From Trichoplax adhaerens (Eukaryota; Placozoa; Uniplacotomia; Trichoplacea; Trichoplacidae), in contig NW_002060945.1 of assembly GCF_000150275.1 (NCBI RefSeq), forward strand, positions 9,594,384 to 9,658,383: a stretch of DNA of 64,000 nt. Direction: 5' to 3'. Position numbers and translations under genes: made by a program. The notes beneath the pieces were generated by a model. That model made no database searches, was not told where the DNA came from, and saw only the letters and a program-made list of their open reading frames with translations. Positions 25,236-38,729 of this stretch are shown in pieces. The number at the start of each line of letters is the position of its first letter. Positions within the stretch are counted from its first letter, which is position 1.

Positions 25236-28200
25236 CTGGAAGAGCGAACTCAGCTACAATTATTTTAGTTTACACCGCCAGGTTGATGTTTTAAGGGCGT
25301 TTATTATTTCAAAATTGTGACTTTATCCTGAAAATTGAATCTTTCTCGGTCAATAATAACAACTCAACTTTATGCTTGTAATTGTAGATTATTGTCATGG
25401 AACCAACTGTATAGATTATCACCATATTCATCCATAGGTTTACAATGAAACGCAAGTCTTCTTCGTCACACCACGCTACCCTACCTATACGGCTATACCC
25501 AGTATCGATCTAGGTGCAATTGAGATGCAGTGAGACATAAATATTTTTCAAAAGTAATATGCAGCTCAACCAAGTCAGAAAAAAAAAGCCGATTCTGATT
25601 TTGACTCTACATGATCATTCCATTAGACTTATAATAAACCACCAACAGTAATATTTCATTGATGATCATGATTTGAGGCGTTATCATTGCTAAATCAACA
25701 TGGTACAATTTGCTTTACGCGAAGAAGCATACTTTCTTCCATTGCCAGTAGAATCAATCAATTAATGGAACAGAACCACTCAGTAGCAACGCAGATCCAT
25801 ACAATTGGCGTTAATTGGTTGACATCAATCATGGAAATCACATCCGCAATAAAACATCAATGATACTTGGATACTTGAGCATACTTGTAGAAATTCTATA
25901 GTAATACAAGCATTACAGGTATCAAAGATAAATCAGCCGACTATTTTAACTATCCTTGATAATAGTATTAGAGTAAATAAATAAGTTTTGATGAATTATA
26001 ATATTTCAATAACAACGATTCATAAACAACTATTGATACAGTATATTCTGCATTGTATGCATAGAGAGATACAGAGTATATCATTGAAGGATTATTCATT
26101 CCACTCATTTGATATTATCATTTACATATCAAGTTAGTTAAATACTGTATTATCATCAACTTAATCATATTGAGAGATACTAATTTTATCGCTTGAGTTA
26201 GCTGCCGTGCAAGGATTGCTTGACAACTGTGTACGTTACTATAAATTGGCAACAGAGAGTCAAATTCTACAACTGAATGCCCACTAACAGCGGATAATTC
26301 CGTTCTTTCAGCCGTAATACACTAATGTTGCAATAAATACTTTTCATTTGCATGAATGAACACCTATCAAAACTGCATAAGTACGAATTGGAGCTCTATC
26401 TGCCATTTCAATTCATTCAACCATACAATATACAGAAGCATGCATTCCTTCTAATCAAGTCGACGGTAGTACCATGCATTCAGTGTTAGGCCATAATTTA
26501 CAGGATATGTGAATTCTCTCTACGGCAAGTATTACTGTAATTTTAATCACTAGACTTGATGGATTGCTAGGGAATAGAACTAGATCGAGCAGATAACCGG
26601 GATATTCTTGCCTTAAATGGCATAATAGATAACTACTGTACTAATAAATTGGTTACCGTCGAGATCATGTTTGTACACATAATTGCTTAATACGAAAATT
26701 GATGCAATGGAATTATTTTGTAATTAAACAAGTCTATTGCAAGTGAGTTCTAATTTTCTCTTCAGTTTACTAATTGGTTTGGTTATTTTAGAATAATTGG
26801 ATAAACTTAAACTATATTATGAAAGTTTGATTAATTCATTAATATCAAAAACAAGCTTGTTCAGGAAGCGAGAATCATGTTATTGAAAAACCTGTTCAAT
26901 CTCTTCATCAGTGTAAGCCAAGTCAAGTGAGATAAAACCATAATTCATTTACGATCAAATTTATGAAGGGATATCAGTGAGCATACCGCTACTTACTATA
27001 GTTGTAACCTTTCTTCATTTTTAGCTAACCAAAGCATATGAAGCTTCCATATTTATACTGTGCCCGTATCTCTTGAATAAAGTAACATACCTAAATACTG
27101 TTCTTTTAACAGAATTTATCATTTTAATTACTTTATTGAAAAGATAAACTTTGAATCGTCCTTTAATGCTCGATATTTTAACATTCATTATCAAATAAGT
27201 TCAATCTTCTACAAAATCTAGTTTACTGGCTTACAATACGTTCAACTGTATCTTGTTAACTATACTAGGATTAATCAAAACGCCACCATGCCGGAATCCC
27301 ACAGGTTTATGGCTGAAATAAACATGATAATTACAGTAACAGACGATGGCTGCAGATTAAATTGCTGTTGATTCAAATGCAACAATTATTATGAATGCGT
27401 TACGGCAGAAATTTGAATAGCACAACATATAAATAGCACCCCACAGAGAAATTAGGATTAATCTTATGGCATTTGATCGACAGTTCCATCTTATAACCAA
27501 TCATTCCTCTACCGCAGAGCGATCAATTAATTACAATCATTAATTCTGACGGTGACTACATTGGCATTTGTCTATAATACTAGACTACACAATAATAATA
27601 ATAACAATATGAAAATAAAATAAAATAATTGCATCATCTATGAATGTACGTTAATAACGAATACAGGTTGCAGAGCTCTCTTTGGAATCAATATGTGATG
27701 ATGGCATGGATTGTTAGAAGCATGTGTCTTATCCAGTTAAATAATAAGTAGTATGAGATATGCCCAAAACCTGATCTGATTCAGGAGCTAAAGGACCAAT
27801 TTAAGCTTACTTAAAAAATCATTTCTGAACTCAGATGGAACATATGGTTTTACAAGATGTTGACCATAGCCTAACACCTTCACTAGTAATACAGTACGGT
27901 ATACCAACAGACATGCCACAATTATTCTCTTCTGTTGAAAAATGTCTTTCAATACCAAAATTCACATCCATAATTGAATTAGTTGTAATTTAAGTAGTTC
28001 ACGAAAAAATACAAAACTTGCGATAAATTTTAATGCCTAGCGCCTGCAAAAAGTGATATTTATATATCTCTTTATCTTGCAAATAGATTATAAAGAAGAA
28101 AATATCGAGCAATTTTAAAGTATAATTGATGTATCGTCGTGAAAGACTTGCATCGCCAAGTTTTTCTTTTACTTATTATATATAATAACAATGTTGCATT

Positions 28201-30283
28201 GCATTCAAATGCTGACAACAAGGAAAATTAATCCTGTTAATGATTTCTGCCTAATTCTATTACAACTAAAATCACAGTCTTAATCAGTTATCAGAAAGTA
28301 ACCTTTTCTCCACGCGCATAGCCTGTTTTTCAACTTCATTAATTTATACTATAACGGATATGCAATCAACAGATCATTTGATAGGATGGCTTTAAATGGG
28401 ATAAGAATTTATTTATCTAACAGGCCTGATCAATACTATTTATACTCCACTTGCAGCTGTATCAAGCACATATTCTATTGAAAACGAAGTCACTATTTAT
28501 AGTTAGTCTACAAGGAGAATAGAATAGTAACATGATTTTAAGCAAATCAAATTCAAACTAATGCATGCATGTCGATTTTATTATTATGGATAAAAGAAGC
28601 TTAGAACCATAAATCTATTCATGAACGTATTTCTATCGGCGTGGTTAATTGATGATTGGTTCTATGCTATTATGACGCTATCCCATAGTATTGTTAGGCT
28701 AGATGAATAATAAAATCAATAATCTTCCTTCTTCTACAGTACAGTATACTGAGTAGGCTAAAACTATCGTACAGATGACCATAACTGGCTACTAGTCTAC
28801 CACCGACAGTTACATCATTTTCTTTTTTTTACTCATCATCGCTAAGCATTGATTCCGACACATTTTTATCTCTTTTATTATTTTCCCCTCCTCCCATTTT
28901 GTCTTTTCTCTCTATACTGTCTTGAATGCAGTTTAGTCAACTGTAAACTATTATACAAAATCGCTTATGTTTGTATGTATCCTTCTAAACATCGATAGTC
29001 CTTATTATAGTTAAGCAAATGCAAGAGTGAATATGATCACGGAGTGTGACTAGGAACGCGGAATGTTAGTCTATTATTGAAAAATAGGGCAGTACCATCA
29101 CTTAATAGTAAGATTCTAAAAAAGTTAGTCGACCCCATCGCTTTAATAAATTGGTTCTACCACCCTCCAGTCAAGTCAGATTGTACTACTGGAGAAGGCA
29201 AGTAAAATAGCTTGACATTAGATCTATTCGTTTACTACTCTTTCCTTTTTCTTTTTTTTTTACTTAAATTATCGGTTCATATGCTAATAGTATCTTGTAC
29301 TTTTAACGTTAATAACGGTAGTATAGATAGTAGAGATGCTTTTTAGAAAGTTCTTTCTCTGACGATTGAATAGCAACTACTTCTATTTAAACAAGTAAAT
29401 TGGCTTCAATACAATTTTTGCCAACTTGATCATCTAGAGATAGTCGACATAATTTACCATAGTCTACAGTAATCTGTTGTCGATGATAACCCATTCGTAT
29501 ATCTATTATTCCATTTTATTTAATTGGTGTAGAAATCCGAGCTATCTTTGATATGTCTTATAATCTCAAATAGCAATTTATTTCCTATCCATGTCATCTT
29601 ATTACAACTCGTATAGATTACGTGAACAAAGCCAATTTTAACAAATTCTCATTCTGTTTATATCGATTTCTCTCTCTATAGATATTACATTCTATCAAAC
29701 TTACTTCACTTCATTTCTTTACTTATTGGCTGGCCACCTATCAACCAAGGATCATACTGGCTATCATTTTGCACTAACGCATTTCCTTCTTTACATTATA
29801 CTACCAAGTTAGAATTAAGCACGTTTATTTTTATCTAAAATCAGCCGTAAAGAAGAATATCATACTGAGAAGAAAGCAACAACATTCACCAAACAATTGA
29901 CAAGTATTACTCCTTAACATTATCACTCTATGGATTAACTGTCACTTCATCAAATCAAGCCGAAAGTATAGTAGACTACGGCAATAGACATAAAATTGTA
30001 AAGGCTAGCGATGGCATTAGCTATCGTTAGTTAGGTTAAATAATGTTTGTAAGAGAAAAAACTCATTTAATAATTATTTCCACTATAAGTTGACAAAAAG
30101 GAGAAAAATCAAGAGGTAGAGCAATCAAAAAGTAAACTTGTCTCATGAGTAATATCTTCAACAGAGCATCCATTACTCGTATGAGAACTTAGTCTACGTT
30201 TGGACTGGCAGTCTTCAAATCAAGTTTTAACGTAATTACTCGTCGAGAAATAGTGTTTGCTGAACAAGAAAATTAAATTCACC
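25236..30283. other. Five-kilobase stretch without recognisable gene, 5' of PARD3
   Basis: AT-rich with no long open frame and no conserved peptide on either strand. A few ACAGT words occur near 28736-28750. It probably holds the PARD3 promoter, 5' UTR exons or distal regulatory DNA. SEC61A (-) and PARD3 (+) are divergent, so this is the shared upstream region of both. Confidence 0.5.
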
Positions 30284-33200
30284 ATGAAAATAACAGTTAT
30301 TTTCGGTGAAATTCGTATCTTGGTGCCATGCAGTAGTGGTGACCTTCGAATTTCTGATTTAATTAAAAAAGCTGTGGATCGATATAGGAAAGTGACCAAA
30401 AAGGTAAATTAAGAAAAGTTTCTTTAGCTCTTTAATTTATTCAGACCCTTAAATTTATCCGAGAGCCATTTTTTTTAGCAAGGTGTTTAATATTGCAAAA
30501 AATAACTTCGATATGGCTAGAAAAAGTAATTAACACATGTAAATAACGCCAATGTGATCAATAGCGTTACCAAACTTTGACTTTAAAGTTGATGGGCATA
30601 CTGTTTTTTCTTTAATATTACGCTCACATACAACATTGACAATATCAATATACATATACGCTGTTTTGTTATCCTACTTAATTATTAGTTGCAAAATTTA
30701 ACGCTAAGCTATTTGAGAACTGTCATGGTCTAAATTAATGGCACGATGATTAAACTATCAGGCCTATCACTGTATAGTATATGCAGTTTAAATACTAATA
30801 CGGTAATGAATTTGTTTAGTCGGGTTAAAACGCCGCTTAGCAACTTTTAGTATAGTAACATGTCAATCTTCTATCAGCGTCAAGACAAGTTAAGATTACC
30901 ACTAAACGAAAGATTTTTTATCATTTTCTTAAGTGTTTAATATAATACGATGAATTAGAAAAACGAATTCTTCAATATCTACTCCATCTACATTATAGTT
31001 GTAAATTTGAGATAAAATTCATGAAAAATCTATATTCTAGTATACAGTACAGAAGTTCAATTACTTCTTTATTGTAATGGTCTTAAGTAACTGCAGATTC
31101 CAAAAAAAATAATTGATACTGTGAAAAGTAATAGAAAAATACCTACAAATTAATGTGGTTCGCCTATAATAATTATTACACAAACTATGTAAAGCGTAAT
31201 TTAAAAAAAAACTACAGTACACATATACGTATACTTAGGCGATAGTATCGATAAGGGCAGACTTTAGGCGTAAATTCTCACCCCAGGGTACACCGATTCT
31301 ATAGATAGATCAGTGTTATAGTGGATTTGTCTTAATGAAAAGATTGCAACAAATTCTTTTCGTAAATTGGTATAACGGTAATGGCTCAAATACAACCATA
31401 GAGTAGTCTAAATTAAAATCAAAGATCATAACATCATTGCCATCACTAATGATCTATTCCTTTGAATTATTTCCTTTCCTATCTTATCATCTGATAGTGT
31501 TTAAGTAATTTAAATTCTTTCAATAACAAGAGTATGTTAATACCTCAATAAACGTTTTGTCAACAAAGTAAAATTAAGATATCATTGAAATCAATTATTA
31601 CTAATATAGTCGATTGAAATAACTTTGGAGTACTTGTCAAACGCTCCACTAGGGTAATCATGCACAATCAATATCCTTTAAATTATCTTAATAAGCTTAT
31701 GTAATATAAGAGTACTACCATATGAAAATTAATTCTAAATTAAAACTGTTCCCTCTGTTCTTAGCACACTAGCTACATTACAATTCGATCGTAGTGATCA
31801 AAAAAGAATTTATACTATCAACCAGCAGTGAATTAACCGTCTAAAAAAAATAAACGTAAATGATTTACACCATATAACTGTATCAACATCTGTTTAACTG
31901 AGTGAAAGCTTTCTTTCTAACTTAATTGTAAGTAAAAATAAGGCTCTTGACTACTGGATTGTTATTCTTGAATAATAACGGTCATACACGATACATAGTG
32001 AATTCTTCAGTTATTAAATTATTTTATAATTGACTATCTTAATCGTTTAGAATAAGTTGGTAAAGATAATATTGATTGTTAACAACTGCTAGTTGAAAAT
32101 AGTACCTACATAATCAATTATTGTTATCATGTATATACTGTTCCTTTATAGATCAATTAGAAGAATAGACTATCCCATTGCTCCTGATCATATTGTTCTT
32201 TGACTTTCTTTTTAATCTTGTTGCCATCTTTTGCTTGATAGAATATTTTCAAATTTTCCCACCTGAGTTCATAATTGGAATCAATAGTTAATAAATAGAT
32301 TAAATAGAGATAGATATGTCCTACTGTCATGCTATCATTACATATTTTCCCCTTATGTAATACCAATCAATCATTTATCAAATTAAATGCACTCTCTAAA
32401 TTTATTAGATTCTAATGCCTCATACCTGAATAATTAATTGATTTAGTTTTACTTTAACTATGATACAAAAAAGCTCACAGTGATATAACATGGCAATATC
32501 GTCTACATGATGTGAAAAATAGATTATTAAATATCTATAAAATTTATGGGAAAAAATGATGTTTATTAAATAGAAATGATTGTGCTATTTATTAACAAAG
32601 ATATTACGAAATCTTATGTTTGTATTGATAGATTTTAAAAGTATGTATAGATTAACGATCGTTATAAAAGAGAATGTAATTGCTAGTTTATATAGTCTAC
32701 CAAGTATTGTCACAGTGCCTTGCAGATGTGTGGTACAACACCGTTTGGCCTGTAATAGCTACTAGGAAAGTTAAAATGTGTCTCCATTATAGCTTATCTT
32801 CAAATATATCATCTATCGATAAAGCTAAAGATCTTATCACATCTCTAGAATATAGAAATCAAACAAAAACCTATTTGAATACTTGATTAACATCGTATTC
32901 TCAACATATTCTTTCAATCTATTAGAGATAAATTAATACAGCATAATATTTTGGGGGGAATAAATTTAAAATTTTAATTAAAGCTAATTTATAAAGTTAC
33001 TAATACCAGAAAATAGCCGTTGAATCTTCTTATATTAATAGAGTCAGGTTAGATAATATTCTTACCAGACTACATTCTATTATATTAGTAAGGATTATTA
33101 TTTAGTATGTCTTTAAAAAGTTAAATATTAGTATTTATATCTTTTAGGTTAAGCATATAATTTACTCACTGTATTGGATGAGTGCTGTTTATTCATGCGT

Positions 33201-36200
33201 ATACTGATGCAACATTTACTTTCAAATCGCCATTTATCCTTGCTTTTGAAAGGATATCTCTCCCTTTCTTTGAATTAATAGATAATATGATGGATGAGTG
33301 CTGTTTATTCATGCATATACTAATGCAACATTTACTTTCAAATCGTCATTTACCCTTGCTTTGGAAAGGATATCTCTCCCTTTCTCTGAATTAATAGATA
33401 ATATAATAATATTTTATCATATTAATGATGACTATTTACGCATTCTAATTTTCTAGCTACCTGGTGAAGGTGTTTATGTAAGATCAGTAGAAGATGCAAA
33501 AGATCACGCTATCTTAGATGATGATGATCTAGTTAACGAAGTCTTGGACGATCGTGATATGGTAATTGCAGCTAGTTTGCTAATTATATTTCATATCAAC
33601 CACTGTCGTAATACTTGATAAGCTTTATCATTCGATATAACTGAATTGATGGTACTGATTTGAATTAGGTCATTGCTAACTATGAAGAAGACCGACCAGG
33701 TCGCTATGCTGGGCTTAATGTCACTGATATTCCAAGTGCTTCGTCTAATGGCACAGCTAGCCCTGAAATGTTTACAGCAGAAATAAATCATATGCCTCGC
33801 AATCTTAACTCGATTGTCGGTATGTTACCGTGTTCATTTTTCTCGTAATAATTATTATCGTAAAGATGTGCAGTATGTTGTTTTGAACGTAGTAAAAAAA
33901 GTACTATTAGTGTTAGTGTGATTCAGTTTAAAAGGAGTTACTTTTTAATGATATAGATCACCAGATCGATAACGGAAATGAACCAAACAACCAAGGCGCC
34001 AAATTTACTAATTCAACTAGCACTCCCGTAGACAATTCGGCTACAGACGATGATCGATTTACAAAAGGGCTAACTTCAAGAAGGTCACTAGGATTAAATC
34101 ACCCAATGTTATCTAACTGGGCTGAGGAGCAAGATCGTAAATTAACAGAAATGGAAGACAGAGGAGTATGCATTGGATACATTCTTTTACTATATTTAAA
34201 ACTATATTATCTATGTTTCCAGCATAAAATACCGTAAACAACCCAATTTTTATAACTATTTTACTTGCATCATATAGGAAAATGAAAGCAATGATAAAAA
34301 TATTAAGGAGCCTAGTACTCACTGTAAGCTCATTTGCATCATTTAAGATATTGCTTTTATATTATTATCTTAATTCTGTACAAGATGGAAAATAAAACTG
34401 AAATAAGTTCAAGAACTTGGTAGTAATTTCATATTTTTAATGTATAGATGATGGAAGTCATGATAGATCTAGCGGGACTAGCGATGACGAAAACAAAGGA
34501 AAGATATTAGATAAAATTGGTTAGTTACGAAGTACAGATAGCACCATAATGAATTATTTTTATCTAAAATTAATAGAATCAGTTTAGAAATTGATACTTA
34601 AGTAGATAACCGTACCCCGTGTAATATGTGCAACAATTAATTTGTTAGGTAAAACTATCATGCCATTATCTGCCAATACTAAAAGGATTGGTAAAAGAGT
34701 TACTATCGATTTAGTTAAAGGTAAGAAAAATCCTTATTTGTGAATAGATACGATTTAGATCAATCAGAATTACTTGCAAATGTATTATAATTTAATCGAA
34801 GTAATAGATCGTTATAAAATGTTATTGTTGCGATTATAATTGCTGAAAGAGAGAGAATTTCGCATTTATATTGGTAGCATCTTTTCTTGAATTGAAGATT
34901 CAATTTTACTTTGAAGTAGTTACTGAGATCAACAGTATTCGTATTAGTAGCTACAATATTTTAATTTCGTTGTACTTTATTTCGTTTAACTGTAGGTGAA
35001 GAAGGGCTTGGTTTTACTATAACGAGTCGTGATAATTCTACAGGAAATGATAAACCAATCTACATCAAGAAAGTAGTATCAAAGGGTGTAGCAGCAAGAG
35101 ATGGTCGATTAAAAATTGGAGATCGCTTATTAGAGGTATTGCTGACGTTAATTTCATCGTCTCAGCAATTTCAGGATTTTATTATTTCTGGTGCTAATTA
35201 AGTAACGTTCCTTAAATTATTATTATATTACTATTGATATCTAACACTGTAACAAAGTCGAAAGAGGCCACTATTTTCAGTATTGCAATTAAATGAAATA
35301 ATCAAAGTTATCTATCATCAATCTGGTGTCCTTTAGGTTAATGATATGGATGTAGTTAATAAGAGTCGACATGAAGTCGTAGCCCTACTCAAAAGTTGTA
35401 TAGGAGTTGTAAGATTGGTTGTGTCAAGACAAGATGATCAAGAAAATGAAGATACTGCAGTAAGTGATCCCTCTTACAATTAAAATGGTTATTTTCTTAC
35501 TTATAAATTTCTAATTAGATCACTTATTATCAATTAGGTATCAACAAATAATCAAGTATCATCTGAAGATGTTTCGCCAAACCAACCAGTAGTAGTTCCA
35601 GAACCACAAGAAATTAATGATAGTTCACCGAATCCAGTTAGTTCAGTCACTCCTATGTCGTCCTTAGAGCCATTGCCTACTCCTAATGATCATGCTTTTA
35701 CTGAACCAAAACCTGCACCGATTATTCCTGAAGATTTTCAAATGCATACTGAAATAATCCAGGTTAAGCTAAGAACGTCTCCTGCAGGTGGATTAGGCAT
35801 CAATGTGAAAGGGCGTATTTTGAATGAAGATAGTTCATCGCCCACTGGCAGAAAGGATGCTGGTATTTTTATTAAAGCAATTATGCCCGGGAGCGCAGCA
35901 GACCAGGTATTGCTAATATCAAAGAGTTACATTTCATACCGAAATTATTATAAACTTTAGCTAAAATAAAAATATTTAATTAAGAACATCACTAGTTACA
36001 TAGCCATTAAGAAATGATCTAAGAGAGAACTGATATAATCATTGTAATTGAATATCTATTGCATCTATTGCAATTTATAAATTTGAATATATCTTAAAAC
36101 TTAGAGTCGTTATTTTTATTTAGGATGGCAGGTTACTAAAGGATGATCGTGTCATTGCGGTTAATAATATCTCGCTAAATCATCTTGCAAATGACGAGGC

Positions 36201-38729
36201 TATGTCAACTTTAAAAGCAATCATGAAGGATGCCATAGAGAGGGCAGGATTTGTTACTTTTGCTGTTTTGAGGCATACAGGAACACAAGTCTCCATGATC
36301 AGCGACACAATGGATAGTAGCCATTTACTTTCTAATCCATCACAAGATACATATTTCAAGAATAGTCACCCCGAAGACTTTCTAGATGATGTGGTCTTTA
36401 CTAATGATAGCCATCTTCCATCTCCTTTGAAAAATTATATAACTGATCCTGTAATCAATGATGATCCACGCAGCGTTCCACAACAACCAAAATCTTTTAA
36501 CCCGGCAGCTGATTATGCAAATGCGACATTATCTGTAATTCCAACTGATCCGGAACAAACTGATGGCTATCACCATCTTTCTAATCCTAACACTTACGAT
36601 GTCATGGACAGCCCACTGCCACCTGAAGGTTATCGGGATTCACCTCAAATGGTAGAAATTAGCAATAAACCTGAGGTATCTAGTTACACAGATCATGACA
36701 TACCGGATAGATCCATTTCACCTGAACCAGATGGATCGGCGTTCGCAAGAGACGCTCCTGAACGGCATTCATTTTCTGAACGCCATAGCCGTACTAGAAA
36801 TGCTCAAGATATACCATTCTTTCAAAATCTAAAAAGTGCTGCTAGGTCTCGAAGCATGGATTTGATGGGTAATGCTTCAAATACTGGTGACCAAGATCGA
36901 CAAGAAGAACTCAGAAGAAATCATGACCCAATTTCATGTAGGAATAGTTATTCCTAAATATTGAGTTAAATATGACACGCTACATACGTATACAAACCTA
37001 AGTCTGTAACAAATTGCTTACTGGCTAATTTATGGTTATTTATTAAAATAAATTTGAATAGTAGACTCCGGTACTACATATTTACCAAATTCACAAAATC
37101 ATCCAGAATCGGAGAATCACATCAATCGGTAGGTAGAACAATTACAATTTTTAACTTTATAATTTGATATTAGTCAATCGTATTTATTTTTACACTTATA
37201 ATCCTTTGGATATTGATTGTTATTCAACATTGCAAGCTTTGAACAATAGAATTTATTTCAGTTTAAAAGAAGGAACTAAAATTTTATTACTTTTCAATGA
37301 TCTACAATTTATATACATAGAAATCGCCCATGCAATAATAGCTTTCGCAACGCGTTGAGCGACAGACAGCCAAAAAATGGTAGAGGTCAGTTATAAAATA
37401 ACACGTTTATATTGTGTAGATATATATATTGCAGTCATATTACATGATTATTATGACAGGATTGTGCAACACTTATAATCAAAATTAATTCAAATATGTC
37501 ATAATCTTTAAAATATGCCTCGGTAATGGAAAATTAGGAGAAAATCATGAACCTGTTAAAAAGGACGCGCCGCTTAAAAAGAAGAAATCCGGTTTCTTTA
37601 AGGGAATTTTTAAGTAAGCAATAAGTCATAATTTGTAATTTATAAGCTATTGCTGTTTCGTTAAAGTTAGAAATTTATAAAATCAACCGTACAAATTATA
37701 ATGGATCAAATAGAAATCCTAGAGATTGTATTATAAGTATTTGGCATTTTACTTTCTAAATTAACATGTATTTTTCTGCTACTTTAAAGATCAAAGAGCA
37801 GCAAAGATAACTCCTCTAATAAAAAATCATCTCGACAAACTTCATTGCCGCCTATTGCTAGAAGAATAGATCATAATTCACAAGTAGGAGAAACTAAAGA
37901 ATCAGATAATGGACCTAGAAGCTATCAACCTCCACGTACAGAACCTAATCATGTTCAAGCTAATGGCCATCACAATCACAACCACGTCAATGATAAATAT
38001 TTACCAAATGGAACGCATTCACGCATTTCGAACAACGTTCATTTTAATGGCTTAGATCAAAGACCGAAACCAAACGACCGATATGATCACACAACGGATT
38101 TCAAAGATGTTAACACAGGCAGACGACCAAATCATAATACACATCGTGAGTCTAGTCGATCTGATAACCGTTTCGAAGGCGACAGTAAACCAATGTTTCA
38201 GCGAGCGCAAGAACAACAAAAACGTCGTGATGAGGAGCGACAATTTCGTGAGAGACAAATAGAACAGCAGCGCGAATTTTCGCGGCTCTATAAGACTCCC
38301 AAGCATGCTCCATATCGTGATTTAGTTAATGGTAAAGATAGAAATGGTCGAATTGATTCTGGTAGTTCTTCTTCATCGGCACTATCGCAGCCTAACGCTG
38401 TTAATTCACCAACACACGTTAGTAATGGTCAAGGTAGTTTAGCCTTCTCAAGTTATCGTGAGAAAAGCCAGGCTAATGATAAAATCCATGGTCAAAACTT
38501 ACGGAATTCACTCAATCCTACCGCTATTCAATCACCATGGCGTCCACCAAATCATCTTACAAAATCATATCAATCTGGCCAAGCTAACACTACACCGGAA
38601 TTAATGGATCGTACAAATTATGCAAAGAAAATGCCTCGAGATGCCAATAATTTTGTTTTTAGACAGCGACAAGATGATCGAAGATCTTCAAAGAACAGCT
38701 TGGAAATATCAAGACCTACACAAGTGTAA
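30284..38729 (+). CDS. PARD3: Partitioning-defective 3 (PAR3) polarity scaffold lacking PDZ1
   Basis: Cortical scaffold that joins PAR6-aPKC and membranes to set cell polarity. Exons: 30284-30403, 33457-33561, 33669-33819, 33957-34165, 34278-34323, 34448-34519, 34649-34720, 34996-35135, 35337-35459, 35538-35906, 36124-36937, 37062-37128, 37360-37385, 37538-37613, 37790-38729. Phases close to give 1109 aa. Seen: N-terminal CR1 oligomerisation domain (MKITVIFGEIRILVPC, residues 1-75); a PDZ2-type domain (GLGFTITSRD, about 249-345); a PDZ3-type domain (GGLGINVKG, about 420-525); CR3 aPKC-binding motif (ERHSFSERHS, 682-691) followed by RSRSMDL (710-716), matching the vertebrate order; a lysine-rich membrane-binding-like motif (KKKKSGFFKGIFK, 785-797); and a charged coiled coil (about 935-965). 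PDZ1 is not found between CR1 and PDZ2. Exons 12 and 13 are small and less certain. Confidence 0.92.
32157..32263 (-). CDS. Possible nested antisense terminal exon
   Basis: On the minus strand, behind an acceptor-like AACTCAG, the frame encodes WENLKIFYQAKDGNKIKKKV, then KEQYDQEQWDSLFF and a stop. The charged, Gln- and Trp-containing composition is unlike the surrounding AT-rich intron. A second short exon-like piece (YEALESNKFREC behind TTCAG) lies upstream on the same strand near 32390-32430. I recognise no family. It could be a nested gene, a transposon remnant or chance. Confidence 0.2.
33176..33407. repeat. 116-bp tandem duplication in PARD3 intron 1
   Basis: GGATGAGTGCTGTTTATTCA starts at 33176 and again at 33292. 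The two 116-bp copies differ at only a few positions (for example GCGTATACTG against GCATATACTA). It ends just before the acceptor of PARD3 exon 2 and looks like a recent duplication. Confidence 0.9.

Larger units (their letters stand above)
30404..33456. other. Long intron 1 of PARD3
   Basis: This 3.05-kb intron splits CR1 after residue 40. It holds a 116-bp tandem duplication (33176-33407) and an exon-like minus-strand frame (32157-32263), listed separately. The rest is AT-rich with no other supported feature. Confidence 0.7.

Noticed and set aside
25236-30283. Search for a hidden gene in the 5-kb gap before PARD3
   Set aside because: Only short frames (for example a 45-codon ATG frame near 26353) with no conserved peptide; not reported as genes.
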